From assembly GCA_002695005.1 (NCBI GenBank), contig NZNT01000005.1, forward strand, positions 1 through 32,178: a stretch of 32,178 nt of DNA, in the 5' to 3' direction. The position numbers were made by a program, and so were the translations under genes. The notes below the pieces were generated by a model. The model worked only from the letters and a program-made list of their open reading frames with translations, did no database searches and was not told the origin of the DNA. Source of the DNA: Maritimibacter sp. (GTDB lineage: Bacteria; Pseudomonadota; Alphaproteobacteria; Rhodobacterales; Rhodobacteraceae). Shown here piece by piece: positions 7,841-15,137 of the stretch (positions are counted from its first letter, which is position 1; every line of letters starts with the position of its first letter).

Positions 7841-9145
7841 TTAGTTGAACATCGAATTCGGGATCATCAGCGCGATCTGCGGGAAGAGGATGATGAGGAA
7901 CAGGCAAACGATCATCGCGATCAGGAACGGAAAGACGCCCCGGAACACGGTGCCGAGCGCCACGTCGCCCGCCACGTTGCGCACCACGAAGACATTGAGG
8001 CCCACGGGCGGTGTGATCATGCCCATTTCAATCACGATCACCGCGATCACGCCGAACCAGATCGGATCGAAGCCGAGCGCCTGAATGACAGGGAAATAGA
8101 TCGGGATGGTGATGACAAGCATGGCGAGCCCGTCGAGGAACATGCCCAAGACCACGTAGCTCAGCAGGATCACGGCGAGCGTGCCGTAGGTGCCCAGTCC
8201 CAGTGCGTTCAGTCCCGCCTCGAGCCCGGTGGGCACGCCGGTGAGCGACAGGAACGGGTTCAGGACGTTGGCCCCGATCACAATCAAGTAGAGCATTGTC
8301 GAGGTTGTTACCGTCTCCATCACCGAGGTCGCGAAGGATTTCAGGTCGATGGATTGGGTCGCGAAAGCAAGGACAATGGTAAGCGCCGCGCCGACACCAG
8401 AGGCCTCAACGGGGGTGAACACACCGAGATAGATGCCGCCGATGGAGACGACGATGACCAAGATCAGGGGAAGCGCCTTGAGCAGAAGCGCGAATCGTTC
8501 GCGGAAGGCTACCCTTTCGCCCCGCGGACCCGCGGCGGGGTCGCGCAGGGTGACGATCCAGATCGCCAGCATGAAGAGCGCCATCATCAGAAGCCCCGGC
8601 AGGATGCCCGCCATGAACAGCCGCCCGATGCTTTCCTCGGTCAGGATCGCGTAGATTACGAAGCCGGTAGAGGGCGGGATCAGGAAGCCCAGCGTGCCGC
8701 CCGCCGCGATGGCGCCGGTGGACAGGCCGGGGCCGTAGCCCAGCCGCTTCATCTCGGGCAGGGCCACCTTGCCTATGGTCACGGCGGTCGCGATAGACGA
8801 GCCGGACACTGCCGAGAAGGCCGCGCAGCCGATGACGCTGGCCGATGCCAGACCGCCGCGCAGGCGGCCTACCCAGGCATAGGCGGCGTCATAGAGCCCG
8901 CGCGAAAACCCGGCGGCGGAGGCGACGTTGCCCAGAAGGATGAACATCGGGACGACGATGAGCGAATAGTTCGCCACAGCCGAATAGGTTTCGGTCATCA
9001 GGACGGCCCCGGCGCGGCGCAGACCGTCAAGCCACCAGATGCCGAAAAAGCCGGTCAGGAGCATCGCGAAGGCGACCGGGGTGCGCAAGATCATCAGCGC
9101 GAAGAGCGCGACGAAGCCAAGAATACCGATTGTCAGGTCAGCCAT
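7841..9145 (-). CDS. dctM: TRAP transporter large permease DctM
   Basis: Large inner-membrane subunit (434 aa) of a DctP-type TRAP transporter, the ion-coupled translocation channel. It consists of many hydrophobic segments, with the DctM-typical start MADLTIGILGFVALFALMILRTPVAFAM. A SGSSIATAVTIGKVALPEM loop lies near residue 110, GTLGFLIPPSTGFVIYA near 150, and the MGMITPPVGLNVFVV motif near 380. It is last in the operon dioxygenase-dctP-dctQ-dctM and overlaps dctQ by 8 nt. GGAGAG lies just before the ATG. After the stop there is only 183 bp to the convergent LysR gene. Confidence 0.95.
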   Translation of the reverse strand: MADLTIGILGFVALFALMILRTPVAFAMLLTGFFGIWWLDGLRRAGAVLMTETYSAVANYSLIVVPMFILLGNVASAAGFSRGLYDAAYAWVGRLRGGLASASVIGCAAFSAVSGSSIATAVTIGKVALPEMKRLGYGPGLSTGAIAAGGTLGFLIPPSTGFVIYAILTEESIGRLFMAGILPGLLMMALFMLAIWIVTLRDPAAGPRGERVAFRERFALLLKALPLILVIVVSIGGIYLGVFTPVEASGVGAALTIVLAFATQSIDLKSFATSVMETVTTSTMLYLIVIGANVLNPFLSLTGVPTGLEAGLNALGLGTYGTLAVILLSYVVLGMFLDGLAMLVITIPIYFPVIQALGFDPIWFGVIAVIVIEMGMITPPVGLNVFVVRNVAGDVALGTVFRGVFPFLIAMIVCLFLIILFPQIALMIPNSMFN

Positions 9146-9659
9146 TCTCCGGCTCTCCGAATGCGCGCCGCGTCAGGATCAGAAGCACGATCTGAACGGC
9201 GAAAATCAACATCGCCAGCCCGATGCCCAGAACGACCAGCGCGTAGAGCGGCCAGATCGGGAGGTCGAGCATGTTGGTCGCGTCTCCGAACTCGATGGCC
9301 TCGGCAGCCTTGTCCCAGGCGCGTCCGACGAGAATCCAGAATGCCCAGATTGACAGGACACGGGTCAAGATGTCGGCCAACCAACGCCCGACCCGGCCCA
9401 GTGCGGGGTCGAAGATGTCGGCGCGGACGTGGGCGTGCAGATGGGTGGCGTAAGGCAGCGCGAGCATGGTGATCGCGACCGCGGCAAGCTGCACGATCTC
9501 GTTCACGCCCAGAAGCGGGTTGCCCATGACGTAGCGCATGAACACAGCGCTTGCGATCAACCCCATCATCAGGATGAGCAACACGCCCGCGAGAGCGGCG
9601 AGCGCGAAGGTCGCCCGGCCGAATAGGTCCGGCCAGGCGGGTGTGTTGGAGGTGGTCAT
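9138..9659 (-). CDS. dctQ: TRAP transporter small permease DctQ
   Basis: Small four-helix membrane subunit (173 aa) that partners DctM. Four hydrophobic segments are visible at about residues 15-38, 50-70, 93-113 and 134-156. The linker PLLGVNEIVQLAAVAITMLALPYATHLHAHVRADIF is the usual DctQ core (N-E-I ... H-x-H-V-R-x-D). It begins 6 nt after the dctP stop codon and overlaps dctM by 8 nt, so the three are co-translated. There is no clear ribosome-binding site; coupling to dctP translation is likely. Confidence 0.93.
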   Translation of the reverse strand: MTTSNTPAWPDLFGRATFALAALAGVLLILMMGLIASAVFMRYVMGNPLLGVNEIVQLAAVAITMLALPYATHLHAHVRADIFDPALGRVGRWLADILTRVLSIWAFWILVGRAWDKAAEAIEFGDATNMLDLPIWPLYALVVLGIGLAMLIFAVQIVLLILTRRAFGEPENG

Positions 9660-9665
9660 CGTGCG

Positions 9666-10652
9666 TCAGTCAGCGGCGAGCGCGTCGATCCACGCTTTCG
9701 CGGGGATACCTTCGGCTTCGGCATCGGTGACGATCTGTTCCACGGCGGCGGCGGAGGCGGCGTTGAACTTGGCCGCTTCATCCTCAGACAGCGTGATGAC
9801 TTCCTTGCCTTCGGCTGCAGCGAAATCTGCCATTGCGTCGTCCGCGATCTTGAGCCAGGTGGACCCGGCGGTCAGCGCGGCCTCGCGCCCGGCGTCCAGA
9901 ACGGCCTGCTGCGCGGTGTCGTCCAAGTCCGCGAACACGTCACGGTTCATGATGAGGAAAAACTCGGAAATCGTTGTGTCCATGCCTTGCGTGACAAAAT
10001 TCGTCACCTCGGCCAGCTTGAACGATTTGAGCGTCGTCGGGTCGATCATCGCCCCGTCGATCACGCCGGTCTGCATGGCGTTGTAGATCTCGGGCGCGGG
10101 CATCGACACTGGGTTCGCGCCCCAGGCCTGCACCACGATCCCTGCGTTGCGCGACGGCACGCGGATGTTCATACCTACAAGGTCGTCCATCGAGCGCACG
10201 GGTTTTTCCGCGGTCAGGATCAGGTTCGGCGCGTTGTTCCACAGGCCGACAAGCTGCACGCGGCGATATTCGTCAGACAGCATGTCGACGTTGTCCATCA
10301 TCGCCTGCGTGCCGCCCTTGGCAGTGAGGACGCCGGGGAGTTCGGAGATAAGCGTGAGCGGGAAGTTCGACGCGGTGTAGCCGGGCAGGCCAAAGGCGAT
10401 GTCGGCTACGCCGTCCACCACGCGGTTATTCTGCTCGGCCGGGCCTGCGCCCAACTCGCCGCCCATGAACACCTTCACGGTCGTCTCACCCCCGGTGGCT
10501 GCGGAGATCGCCTCGCCGAACGGGGTATAGGTCGTGTCCACGATGAAGTGGGTGGGCGGCTGGAAATCGGCCAGTTTCAGTTCCTGTGCCACGGCGTTCG
10601 TGGCGATGATGGCCGTGATTGTCGCCAGACCGATGGTCTTGATGATACCCAT
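9666..10652 (-). CDS. dctP: TRAP transporter solute-binding protein DctP
   Basis: Periplasmic binding protein (328 aa) of the DctPQM transporter. The start at 10652 is chosen because GGGAGG lies about 6 nt upstream and the product then opens with a signal peptide (MGIIKTIGLATITAIIATNAVA, cleavage before QELK). A longer open frame to 10703 adds residues that do not look like a secretion signal. The DctP fold is supported by the NIRVPSRNAGIVVQAWGANPV segment, whose arginine normally salt-bridges the carboxylate of the ligand, and by the EIYNAMQTGVIDGAM motif. It lies 66 nt downstream of the dioxygenase gene, so the ligand is probably an aromatic acid degraded by that pathway. This is inference from context. 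Confidence 0.93.
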   Translation of the reverse strand: MGIIKTIGLATITAIIATNAVAQELKLADFQPPTHFIVDTTYTPFGEAISAATGGETTVKVFMGGELGAGPAEQNNRVVDGVADIAFGLPGYTASNFPLTLISELPGVLTAKGGTQAMMDNVDMLSDEYRRVQLVGLWNNAPNLILTAEKPVRSMDDLVGMNIRVPSRNAGIVVQAWGANPVSMPAPEIYNAMQTGVIDGAMIDPTTLKSFKLAEVTNFVTQGMDTTISEFFLIMNRDVFADLDDTAQQAVLDAGREAALTAGSTWLKIADDAMADFAAAEGKEVITLSEDEAAKFNAASAAAVEQIVTDAEAEGIPAKAWIDALAAD

Positions 10653-10678
10653 GGTGATCCTCCCTCTTGGGTGCAAAA

Positions 10679-10700
10679 GGCCCGGCGGCTGCACCGGGCC
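10679..10700 (-). promoter_or_regulatory. GC-rich hairpin between dioxygenase and dctP
   Basis: A perfect 7-bp stem (GGCCCGG / CCGGGCC) with an 8-nt loop fills much of the 66-nt gap between the dioxygenase stop and the dctP ribosome-binding site. There is no T-run. It may stabilise the upstream message or attenuate read-through; function inferred from position. Confidence 0.5.
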
Positions 10701-10718
10701 CAATTCGGGGAACGGGCC

Positions 10719-11999
10719 TTAGGCCTCGTTCAATGCCTTGGCCTTGTCGCCGCCGCCCACGCCGTAGGTGATCGCGACTTTCCGGCTTTTCTGGAACTCC
10801 TCCAGCGTCTCGCCCCGGAAGGCCGCGTAGACCTCGGGGTTGGGCACGCCAAGCACGGCGGCCATCTTTTCGAGCATGAAGAACGACACGCCGTAGTGGA
10901 TCATCTCGATCCACTTGCGGCCCTTGATGAGCGCGATTTCCGCGTCCGTCAGACCACGCTCGGCGGCCAGCGCATCGAAGTCGGTGCGGAAGCGTTCGCG
11001 GTGCTCGGGCTTGATGAGATCGTGCAGGAAGCTGTTGATGCGGAACGCGGTATGACTGCGGGCATGGGTCAGCGGGTGCGTGCCTTCGACCTGATCGGCC
11101 CCGGCGAGGTGATAGCCGATGTGGTCGCGGTAGGCCTCGTTCGCGGCCTCGGTCGCGGGTGCGCCGTTGTCTTCGAGGATCATGGTCGCGATGTTCGTGA
11201 CCGAGGGCGCATAGGTCATCTTGTGCTTGAGCGTCACGTCGTCCGACAGCGCGCCGCGCATGATGAGCCACATGATGACCTCGGCCCCTTCCATGCCGCC
11301 ATTGACCACGTATTCGGCCAGCCGCATGTTGGCGAGCTTTTTGGGGTCGGTTTCGATGAGGCGCAAGAATTCGTCGTCCCAGTCTTCGTTGATGAACCCG
11401 GCGCGTTCGCCGTGGACCTGATGGGACAGGCCCCCAGTCGCCATGATCGCGACGTTCAGATCCTCGGGGTAGCTTTCGATCGCCCTGCGCAGCGACTTGC
11501 CTAGCTTCCACATGCGCAGCGGCGACGGGATCGGGAGTTGCAGAAGGCCGCAGTGGAGCGGCACCACCTTGCCCGGCCACGGCCCGTCGGCGTCGCCCAG
11601 CATCGACAGGGGCGAGAGCAGACCGTGATCGACCGGTTTGCCCTGAAAGAAGCTCATGTCGAATTCGTCGGCGGTCAGCGCCATCGCGATGTGCTGACTC
11701 AGGCCCAGATGCCCCTTGGCGGGCGGCACGTCGCGCGGCCCTCCGCCCTCGTCCGCCGGGTAATAGGTGTCGTCGATCCCCATCGAGAAGAACGGGTAGT
11801 GGTCGAAATAGAACGAGGTGACGTGATCGTTGTAGATCAGAAAGATCACGTCGATTTCTCTTTCCTGCACCCATTTGCGCACGACATCGAAGCCGTCGAA
11901 GATTGGCTTCCACGCCGGATCGTTGTGCTTGTTGGTGTCCTTGGCGAACCCGATGGTGGGTGAATGCGAGGCGCCGATGCCTCCGATGATACGTGCCAT
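10719..11999 (-). CDS. Gallate / 3-O-methylgallate dioxygenase (fused LigB-LigA type extradiol dioxygenase)
   Basis: Predicted Fe(II) extradiol dioxygenase that opens a gallate-like ring, as GalA, DesB or DesZ do, feeding 4-oxalomesaconate-type products. The start at 11999 has GGAGG about 6 nt upstream and gives 426 aa, close to GalA/DesB (about 420). Residues 1 to about 280 form the catalytic LigB domain, with His12 in GASHSP and His59 in YNDHV as likely iron ligands and His193 in GGLSHQ as likely acid-base. The C-terminal ~140 residues match the small LigA domain (LIKPEHRERF, GLTDAEIALI). The frame is open 51 codons further upstream, but that part is not conserved in appearance. First gene of the dioxygenase-dctPQM operon. 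Gallate versus 3-O-methylgallate preference cannot be read from sequence. Confidence 0.85.
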   Translation of the reverse strand: MARIIGGIGASHSPTIGFAKDTNKHNDPAWKPIFDGFDVVRKWVQEREIDVIFLIYNDHVTSFYFDHYPFFSMGIDDTYYPADEGGGPRDVPPAKGHLGLSQHIAMALTADEFDMSFFQGKPVDHGLLSPLSMLGDADGPWPGKVVPLHCGLLQLPIPSPLRMWKLGKSLRRAIESYPEDLNVAIMATGGLSHQVHGERAGFINEDWDDEFLRLIETDPKKLANMRLAEYVVNGGMEGAEVIMWLIMRGALSDDVTLKHKMTYAPSVTNIATMILEDNGAPATEAANEAYRDHIGYHLAGADQVEGTHPLTHARSHTAFRINSFLHDLIKPEHRERFRTDFDALAAERGLTDAEIALIKGRKWIEMIHYGVSFFMLEKMAAVLGVPNPEVYAAFRGETLEEFQKSRKVAITYGVGGGDKAKALNEA

Positions 12000-12129
12000 A
12001 TGCTGTCCTCCGTCTGGCCGCCGGGCGCAGGCCCCGGTCGAGTCGCAGGCGATAATATGGCGGTGGACTTTTTGAACAATACATACAAAATGAAAGTAGC
12101 GTTCAGTTTTCTGAACAAAGGAAGTGGTC
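12000..12129. promoter_or_regulatory. Divergent regulatory region dioxygenase / lysR
   Basis: This 130-bp intergenic region serves the minus-strand dioxygenase operon and the plus-strand lysR gene. A perfect inverted repeat GTTCAG-TTTT-CTGAAC lies at 12101-12116, and a related half-site TGAAC at 12073-12077. This fits a LysR operator next to the regulator's own gene. AT-rich stretches around 12070-12095 could hold the promoters. The repeat sits immediately upstream of the lysR ribosome-binding site, so autorepression is plausible. Confidence 0.5.
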
Positions 12130-13026
12130 ATGAAATGGAAGATCGACGACATCCCGGTCTTTGTCGCAATCGTTGAACAGGGCGGGATTTCTGCAGCGAG
12201 CGACGTGCTCGGTCAACCCAAATCAACGGTCTCCACAACGCTCACCCGGCTTGAACACGCGCTCGGCCTGCGGCTCGTCGAACGGAACTCAAGGAACCTG
12301 CGCGTCACGGAAGAAGGCGAGGTGTTCTACCGAAAAGCCCTCCTCATCCTCGATCAGGTGCGTGAGGCGGACGCAACGGCCGCCGGCATGTCCGCTGAAC
12401 CGTCTGGCCGCGTAGTTGCCGCTATGCCACCCGCCTTCACGCAAGAGGTTGTCGCGCCGCACATCGCCGAATTTCAGATCCGCTTTCCCGATGTATCCCT
12501 TGACCTTGTCCTCACGACCCAAGGAATTGAGCTTCTGCGCGATCAGGTCGACCTCGCTGTTGTAGTCGGTCCTAAAGTCGACAGCGATTTAATCAGCCGA
12601 GTTCTTGTCGCCGGGCCGCTGGCTTGGGTTACGAGCCCGAGCTATGCTTCTACCCACGACCTGAGAGGGGGCATTGACCAGATCCGTTCCCACATCCGCA
12701 TCTGCGAAAAACGCTACGGCCGCGCACGGATGCCAGTCCGGGTGGACGGCGTGCAAACCCAAATAGACCTCTCGACCGGGGTATCTCATGTCAACAGCCC
12801 GCTGGTCGCACGCGAAGCGGTCGTCAATGGCGCTGGCGTCTCGGCACTTCCCCGCCTCTATCTACGCGAGAGTCTCGCAAGCGGGCGTCTGGTCGAAGCG
12901 TTCAAGAACGTCACATTCGACCTCGACGCATCCGTCCTATCCGTCGTCTACCCTCACCGCCGACTTCTTTCGCCGCGCTTAAGAGTCTTCGTCGATTTCT
13001 TGGAAGAAATCTGCCGCCAGCGATGA
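12130..13026 (+). CDS. LysR family transcriptional regulator
   Basis: Regulator (298 aa) divergent from the dioxygenase-dctPQM operon and its likely controller. The ATG at 12130 is preferred over the GTG two codons upstream because GGAAG lies 5 nt before it. The N-terminal winged HTH spans about residues 1-60 (GGISAASDVLGQPKSTVSTTLTRLE), with VTEEGEVFYRKA at its end. The substrate-binding domain runs from about 90 onward (GRVVAAMPPAF). The overall style resembles the AaeR/DmlR-like LysR subgroup. Inducer probably an aromatic acid or pathway intermediate (inferred). Confidence 0.9.
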   Translation: MKWKIDDIPVFVAIVEQGGISAASDVLGQPKSTVSTTLTRLEHALGLRLVERNSRNLRVTEEGEVFYRKALLILDQVREADATAAGMSAEPSGRVVAAMPPAFTQEVVAPHIAEFQIRFPDVSLDLVLTTQGIELLRDQVDLAVVVGPKVDSDLISRVLVAGPLAWVTSPSYASTHDLRGGIDQIRSHIRICEKRYGRARMPVRVDGVQTQIDLSTGVSHVNSPLVAREAVVNGAGVSALPRLYLRESLASGRLVEAFKNVTFDLDASVLSVVYPHRRLLSPRLRVFVDFLEEICRQR

Positions 13027-13209
13027 TCCCAATCTTAGAGCCCTCGCGTGGGGTGTTCACTCCTTGTTGGCGGCCATTATTCGCACTCCAGTCGTGAACC
13101 GTTGGGCCCGGTCCAGGAATGGATGGATCGACACGCCGCGCCGGATCCCTTTCATATTGTAGAGGAGGCTACGAGCCAGCGGCGCGCGCAGGCGAAAACC
13201 ACGCCGGAG
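13027..13209. other. Non-coding stretch after lysR
   Basis: No convincing gene on either strand. A 32-codon minus-strand frame ending near 13049 has no recognisable similarity and was not called. No terminator with a clear T-run was found after the lysR stop. Confidence 0.4.
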
Positions 13210-13457
13210 GTTGACATAGGGTTTACATAGCCCTCGAAAAGGGTTGCCTATGTAAACCCTCGGAATGCTCGGACACGCACGTATTCACTCTTTGTTCCCC
13301 TCAAAGGTTTACATAAAGTTTACATAAAGTTGACAGATCCGGACCCAAAACCACGTTTTTTGCCGAGCCATGTAAACCCTGCGACCCCAAAACACTAAGA
13401 AAATAGGCACTTCGGCACGCAGTCAGAACCGAAGAGGTTTACATAGATTGACAGATC
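13210..13457. repeat. Array of GTTTACATA-like iterons at 11-bp spacing
   Basis: About nine copies of a GTT(T/G)ACA(T/G)A unit occur within 250 bp, in both orientations. Direct copies lie at 13210-13220 and 13221-13231; at 13307-13317, 13318-13328 and 13329-13339; and at 13437-13447 with a TTGACAGATC partner at 13448-13457. Inverted copies lie at 13248-13259 and 13370-13380. Within each cluster the units follow each other every 11 bp, one helical turn, so a protein could bind the same face repeatedly. GGGTTTACATAG at 13219-13230 and CTATGTAAACCC at 13248-13259 form a 12-bp inverted repeat. The layout resembles iterons of plasmid or phage origins or a multi-site operator. No replication initiator gene is in the window. 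Confidence 0.75.
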
Positions 13458-13996
13458 GACGTGAACGCGCACCAGAGAGCGACCTGATACGGTCAAGCGA
13501 GCCGACACTCGCGAACTCCAGGATAGCACTCAGCGACGAGCACAGCGAGCCCCAGAGCACACCCAGCACACCGGTGAGACCAACCAAGAGAGCGCAACAG
13601 CGAGCACACCAAGTGCAGGCACGCATGTTCGAGCGACGAGTTCACGTCCAGACATGCCGTGAAAGGTCGGCAATGCTGCCCTATGCCGTCGTTGGAGACC
13701 TAGCTAGACAGCTATTCGTGTAGGTAGCTGCGAACCAACGCCTGACCGGTAGCGGATAATCTGGCGCAAAGCATCGCCCGTGGGCGCGGTCATTGCCGAG
13801 GAGGATAAAAGCGACACGCTCTTGTTGGTCTAACTCCAGCCAACACCGCGAACGCTCCTATCCACCTGCAGCACTTAAGCGCGAGGAACCTGCGGCGGTT
13901 CGTGCCAATGGATCGCACTGTCGAGACCAGCGCTACAGCATGCGGCCGGACGCCGGTGCCGCAACGGGCTCCAAATGAGCCTGCCTCAAGGACTGA
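13458..13996. other. Non-coding accessory stretch with T-depleted tract
   Basis: No convincing gene. From about 13498 to 13630 the plus strand is strikingly poor in T (roughly 6-7 in 130 nt) and rich in short AGCGAGCACA-like words. A 91-codon plus-strand frame (13448-13723) crosses it but is only low-complexity Arg/Ser/Gln/Thr and has no ribosome-binding site. The rest, to 13996, shows nothing recognisable. Confidence 0.45.
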
Positions 13997-14066
13997 CCCC
14001 TTAGGCATTCACGCACTCGCTCGACTCTGTGGATGCCTAAGGGGGACGGATAGGCATTCACGCACT
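13997..14066. repeat. Palindrome and 16-bp direct repeat upstream of the recombinase gene
   Basis: TAGGCATTCACGCACT occurs at 14002-14017 and again, identically, at 14051-14066 (49-bp period). The first copy is also part of a perfect 12-bp inverted repeat, CCCCTTAGGCAT at 13997-14008 and ATGCCTAAGGGG at 14033-14044. The cluster ends 60 bp before the serine recombinase start, so it may be its operator or a recombination (res-like) site. Confidence 0.65.
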
Positions 14067-14125
14067 TCCTCGTCCAAGTTGCTATATACCTATCTAGCTA
14101 CATCAAACACTTAACCAGGAGGTCT

Positions 14126-14938
14126 ATGCAGGTCATGAGCAAGGAAACCGAAAAGCAGGAACGCGCCAGGAAGCAGTCACTGAAGCGAGCAGTCGGGTAT
14201 GTTCGGGTGTCAACGAAGCAGCAGGGCACGGACGGCATGAGCCTCGAGCTCCAGAAGGAGGCGATCATGGCCTACACCTCGCGCGCTGGATACGACCTGA
14301 TTGAGATTTTCGAAGACGTGGCCTCTGGAAAAGGCGACACTAGCTTCTACAAGCGCAAAGGCCTCGCAGCAGCCCTTGGTCTTGCGAAAGCGGAGGATGC
14401 GGTTCTTGTCGTGTGGGACTGGAGCAGGTTGTCGCGCTACAGGCAGATCGAGAAACAGATTGCCTCCGTTCTTGTGAACCTCGACCGGGTCGTCTGTGTG
14501 CTTGAAAGAAATACCCTCCGTGAAGCGTCTGAAGCCGCCACACACCTCCATGATGAGCGCTTCGTAGAAAAGCTCTCCCGGCGCACGAAAGAGGGCATGG
14601 CGAAGAAGCGCGAGCAAGGTGCTACCTTCGGCAACCGCGAAATCAAAACCGTTGCACAGCCACGCGGGGTCGCTGCCAATAAGGAGGCGGCGGACAAACT
14701 CGTGCGCGACATAGCAGACGCGCTCCTCGAGCTGGAAGATCCGTTCGGATGTTACCTCAGAGACGTCGTTGAGGTCTTGAAGCAGAAAGGCCTGCGCACC
14801 CGGCGGAACAAAGAATGGACAGTTGAGCGCGCACGGCCTCTCGTAAAAAAGGCTCGGCAGCTTCTCAAAAAAGAAATGGCCGATACGTCTGGTGGTGACA
14901 TGAGCTATGCCGACGATGACAGGTGGGGGGCCTTCTGA
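14126..14938 (+). CDS. Serine recombinase (resolvase/invertase family)
   Basis: Site-specific DNA recombinase of the serine family. The catalytic domain begins near residue 21, with YVRVST placing the nucleophile at Ser29 and Arg27 beside it. VVWDWSRLSR (about 95-104) carries the conserved DRLSR-like arginines, here with Trp-Ser in place of Asp. Residues from about 150 hold the RRTKEGMAKKREQGATFGN helix E/linker and then a C-terminal DNA-binding part (DVVEVLKQKGLRTRRNKEWT). The 270-aa length exceeds a minimal resolvase but is far shorter than large integrases. An AGGAGG ribosome-binding site lies 3 nt before the ATG at 14126 and 12 nt before the ATG at 14135; either may be used. First gene of a three-gene operon. 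All catalytic residues appear present. Confidence 0.88.
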   Translation: MQVMSKETEKQERARKQSLKRAVGYVRVSTKQQGTDGMSLELQKEAIMAYTSRAGYDLIEIFEDVASGKGDTSFYKRKGLAAALGLAKAEDAVLVVWDWSRLSRYRQIEKQIASVLVNLDRVVCVLERNTLREASEAATHLHDERFVEKLSRRTKEGMAKKREQGATFGNREIKTVAQPRGVAANKEAADKLVRDIADALLELEDPFGCYLRDVVEVLKQKGLRTRRNKEWTVERARPLVKKARQLLKKEMADTSGGDMSYADDDRWGAF

Positions 14939-14948
14939 GAGCAATCGA

Positions 14949-15137
14949 ATGTATAGCTTTTCTCACTTGCGGCCCGAGATGCTGCGGCAAGTCGAAGTCC
15001 TAGAGAATTTCGATATGAGCGAGGAGGATCGGTTCTGGTGCCGGCTGTATGCTCGGCACCAAACCTCCCATGGCCATTTTACCCATGAGGGGCGCTGCCG
15101 CCCGGTTGTATTGGTTTCCTTCGCGCGTCAGAAATGA
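14949..15137 (+). CDS. Small protein of unknown function (62 aa)
   Basis: Not recognised. The ATG at 14949 lies 10 nt after the recombinase stop, and the gene ends in TGA at 15135-15137, which overlaps the ATG of the nuclease-like gene (15134). This tight packing is the main evidence that it is real. The product starts MYSFSHLRPEMLRQVEVLE, contains an acidic patch (MSEEDRFW) and ends basic (SFARQK). It has no membrane segment or signal peptide. Its position suggests a role with the recombinase or nuclease, but no function can be assigned. Confidence 0.6.
   Translation: MYSFSHLRPEMLRQVEVLENFDMSEEDRFWCRLYARHQTSHGHFTHEGRCRPVVLVSFARQK

Noticed and set aside
7664-9472. A 602-codon open frame on the plus strand
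   Set aside because: It is antisense to dctM and dctQ, is mostly Arg/His/Asp/Gly-rich as expected from GC-rich shadow frames, and lacks any family motif.
9987-11504. A 505-codon open frame on the plus strand
   Set aside because: Antisense to dctP and the dioxygenase gene, His/Arg/Gly-rich composition, no ribosome-binding site; a shadow.
13210-13457. Possible CRISPR array in the repeat cluster
   Set aside because: The units are about 11 bp, occur in both orientations and have no unique spacers of constant length; no cas genes are present.
13448-13723. A 91-codon plus-strand frame after the iterons
   Set aside because: Low-complexity composition from the T-depleted tract, no ribosome-binding site and no recognisable domain.
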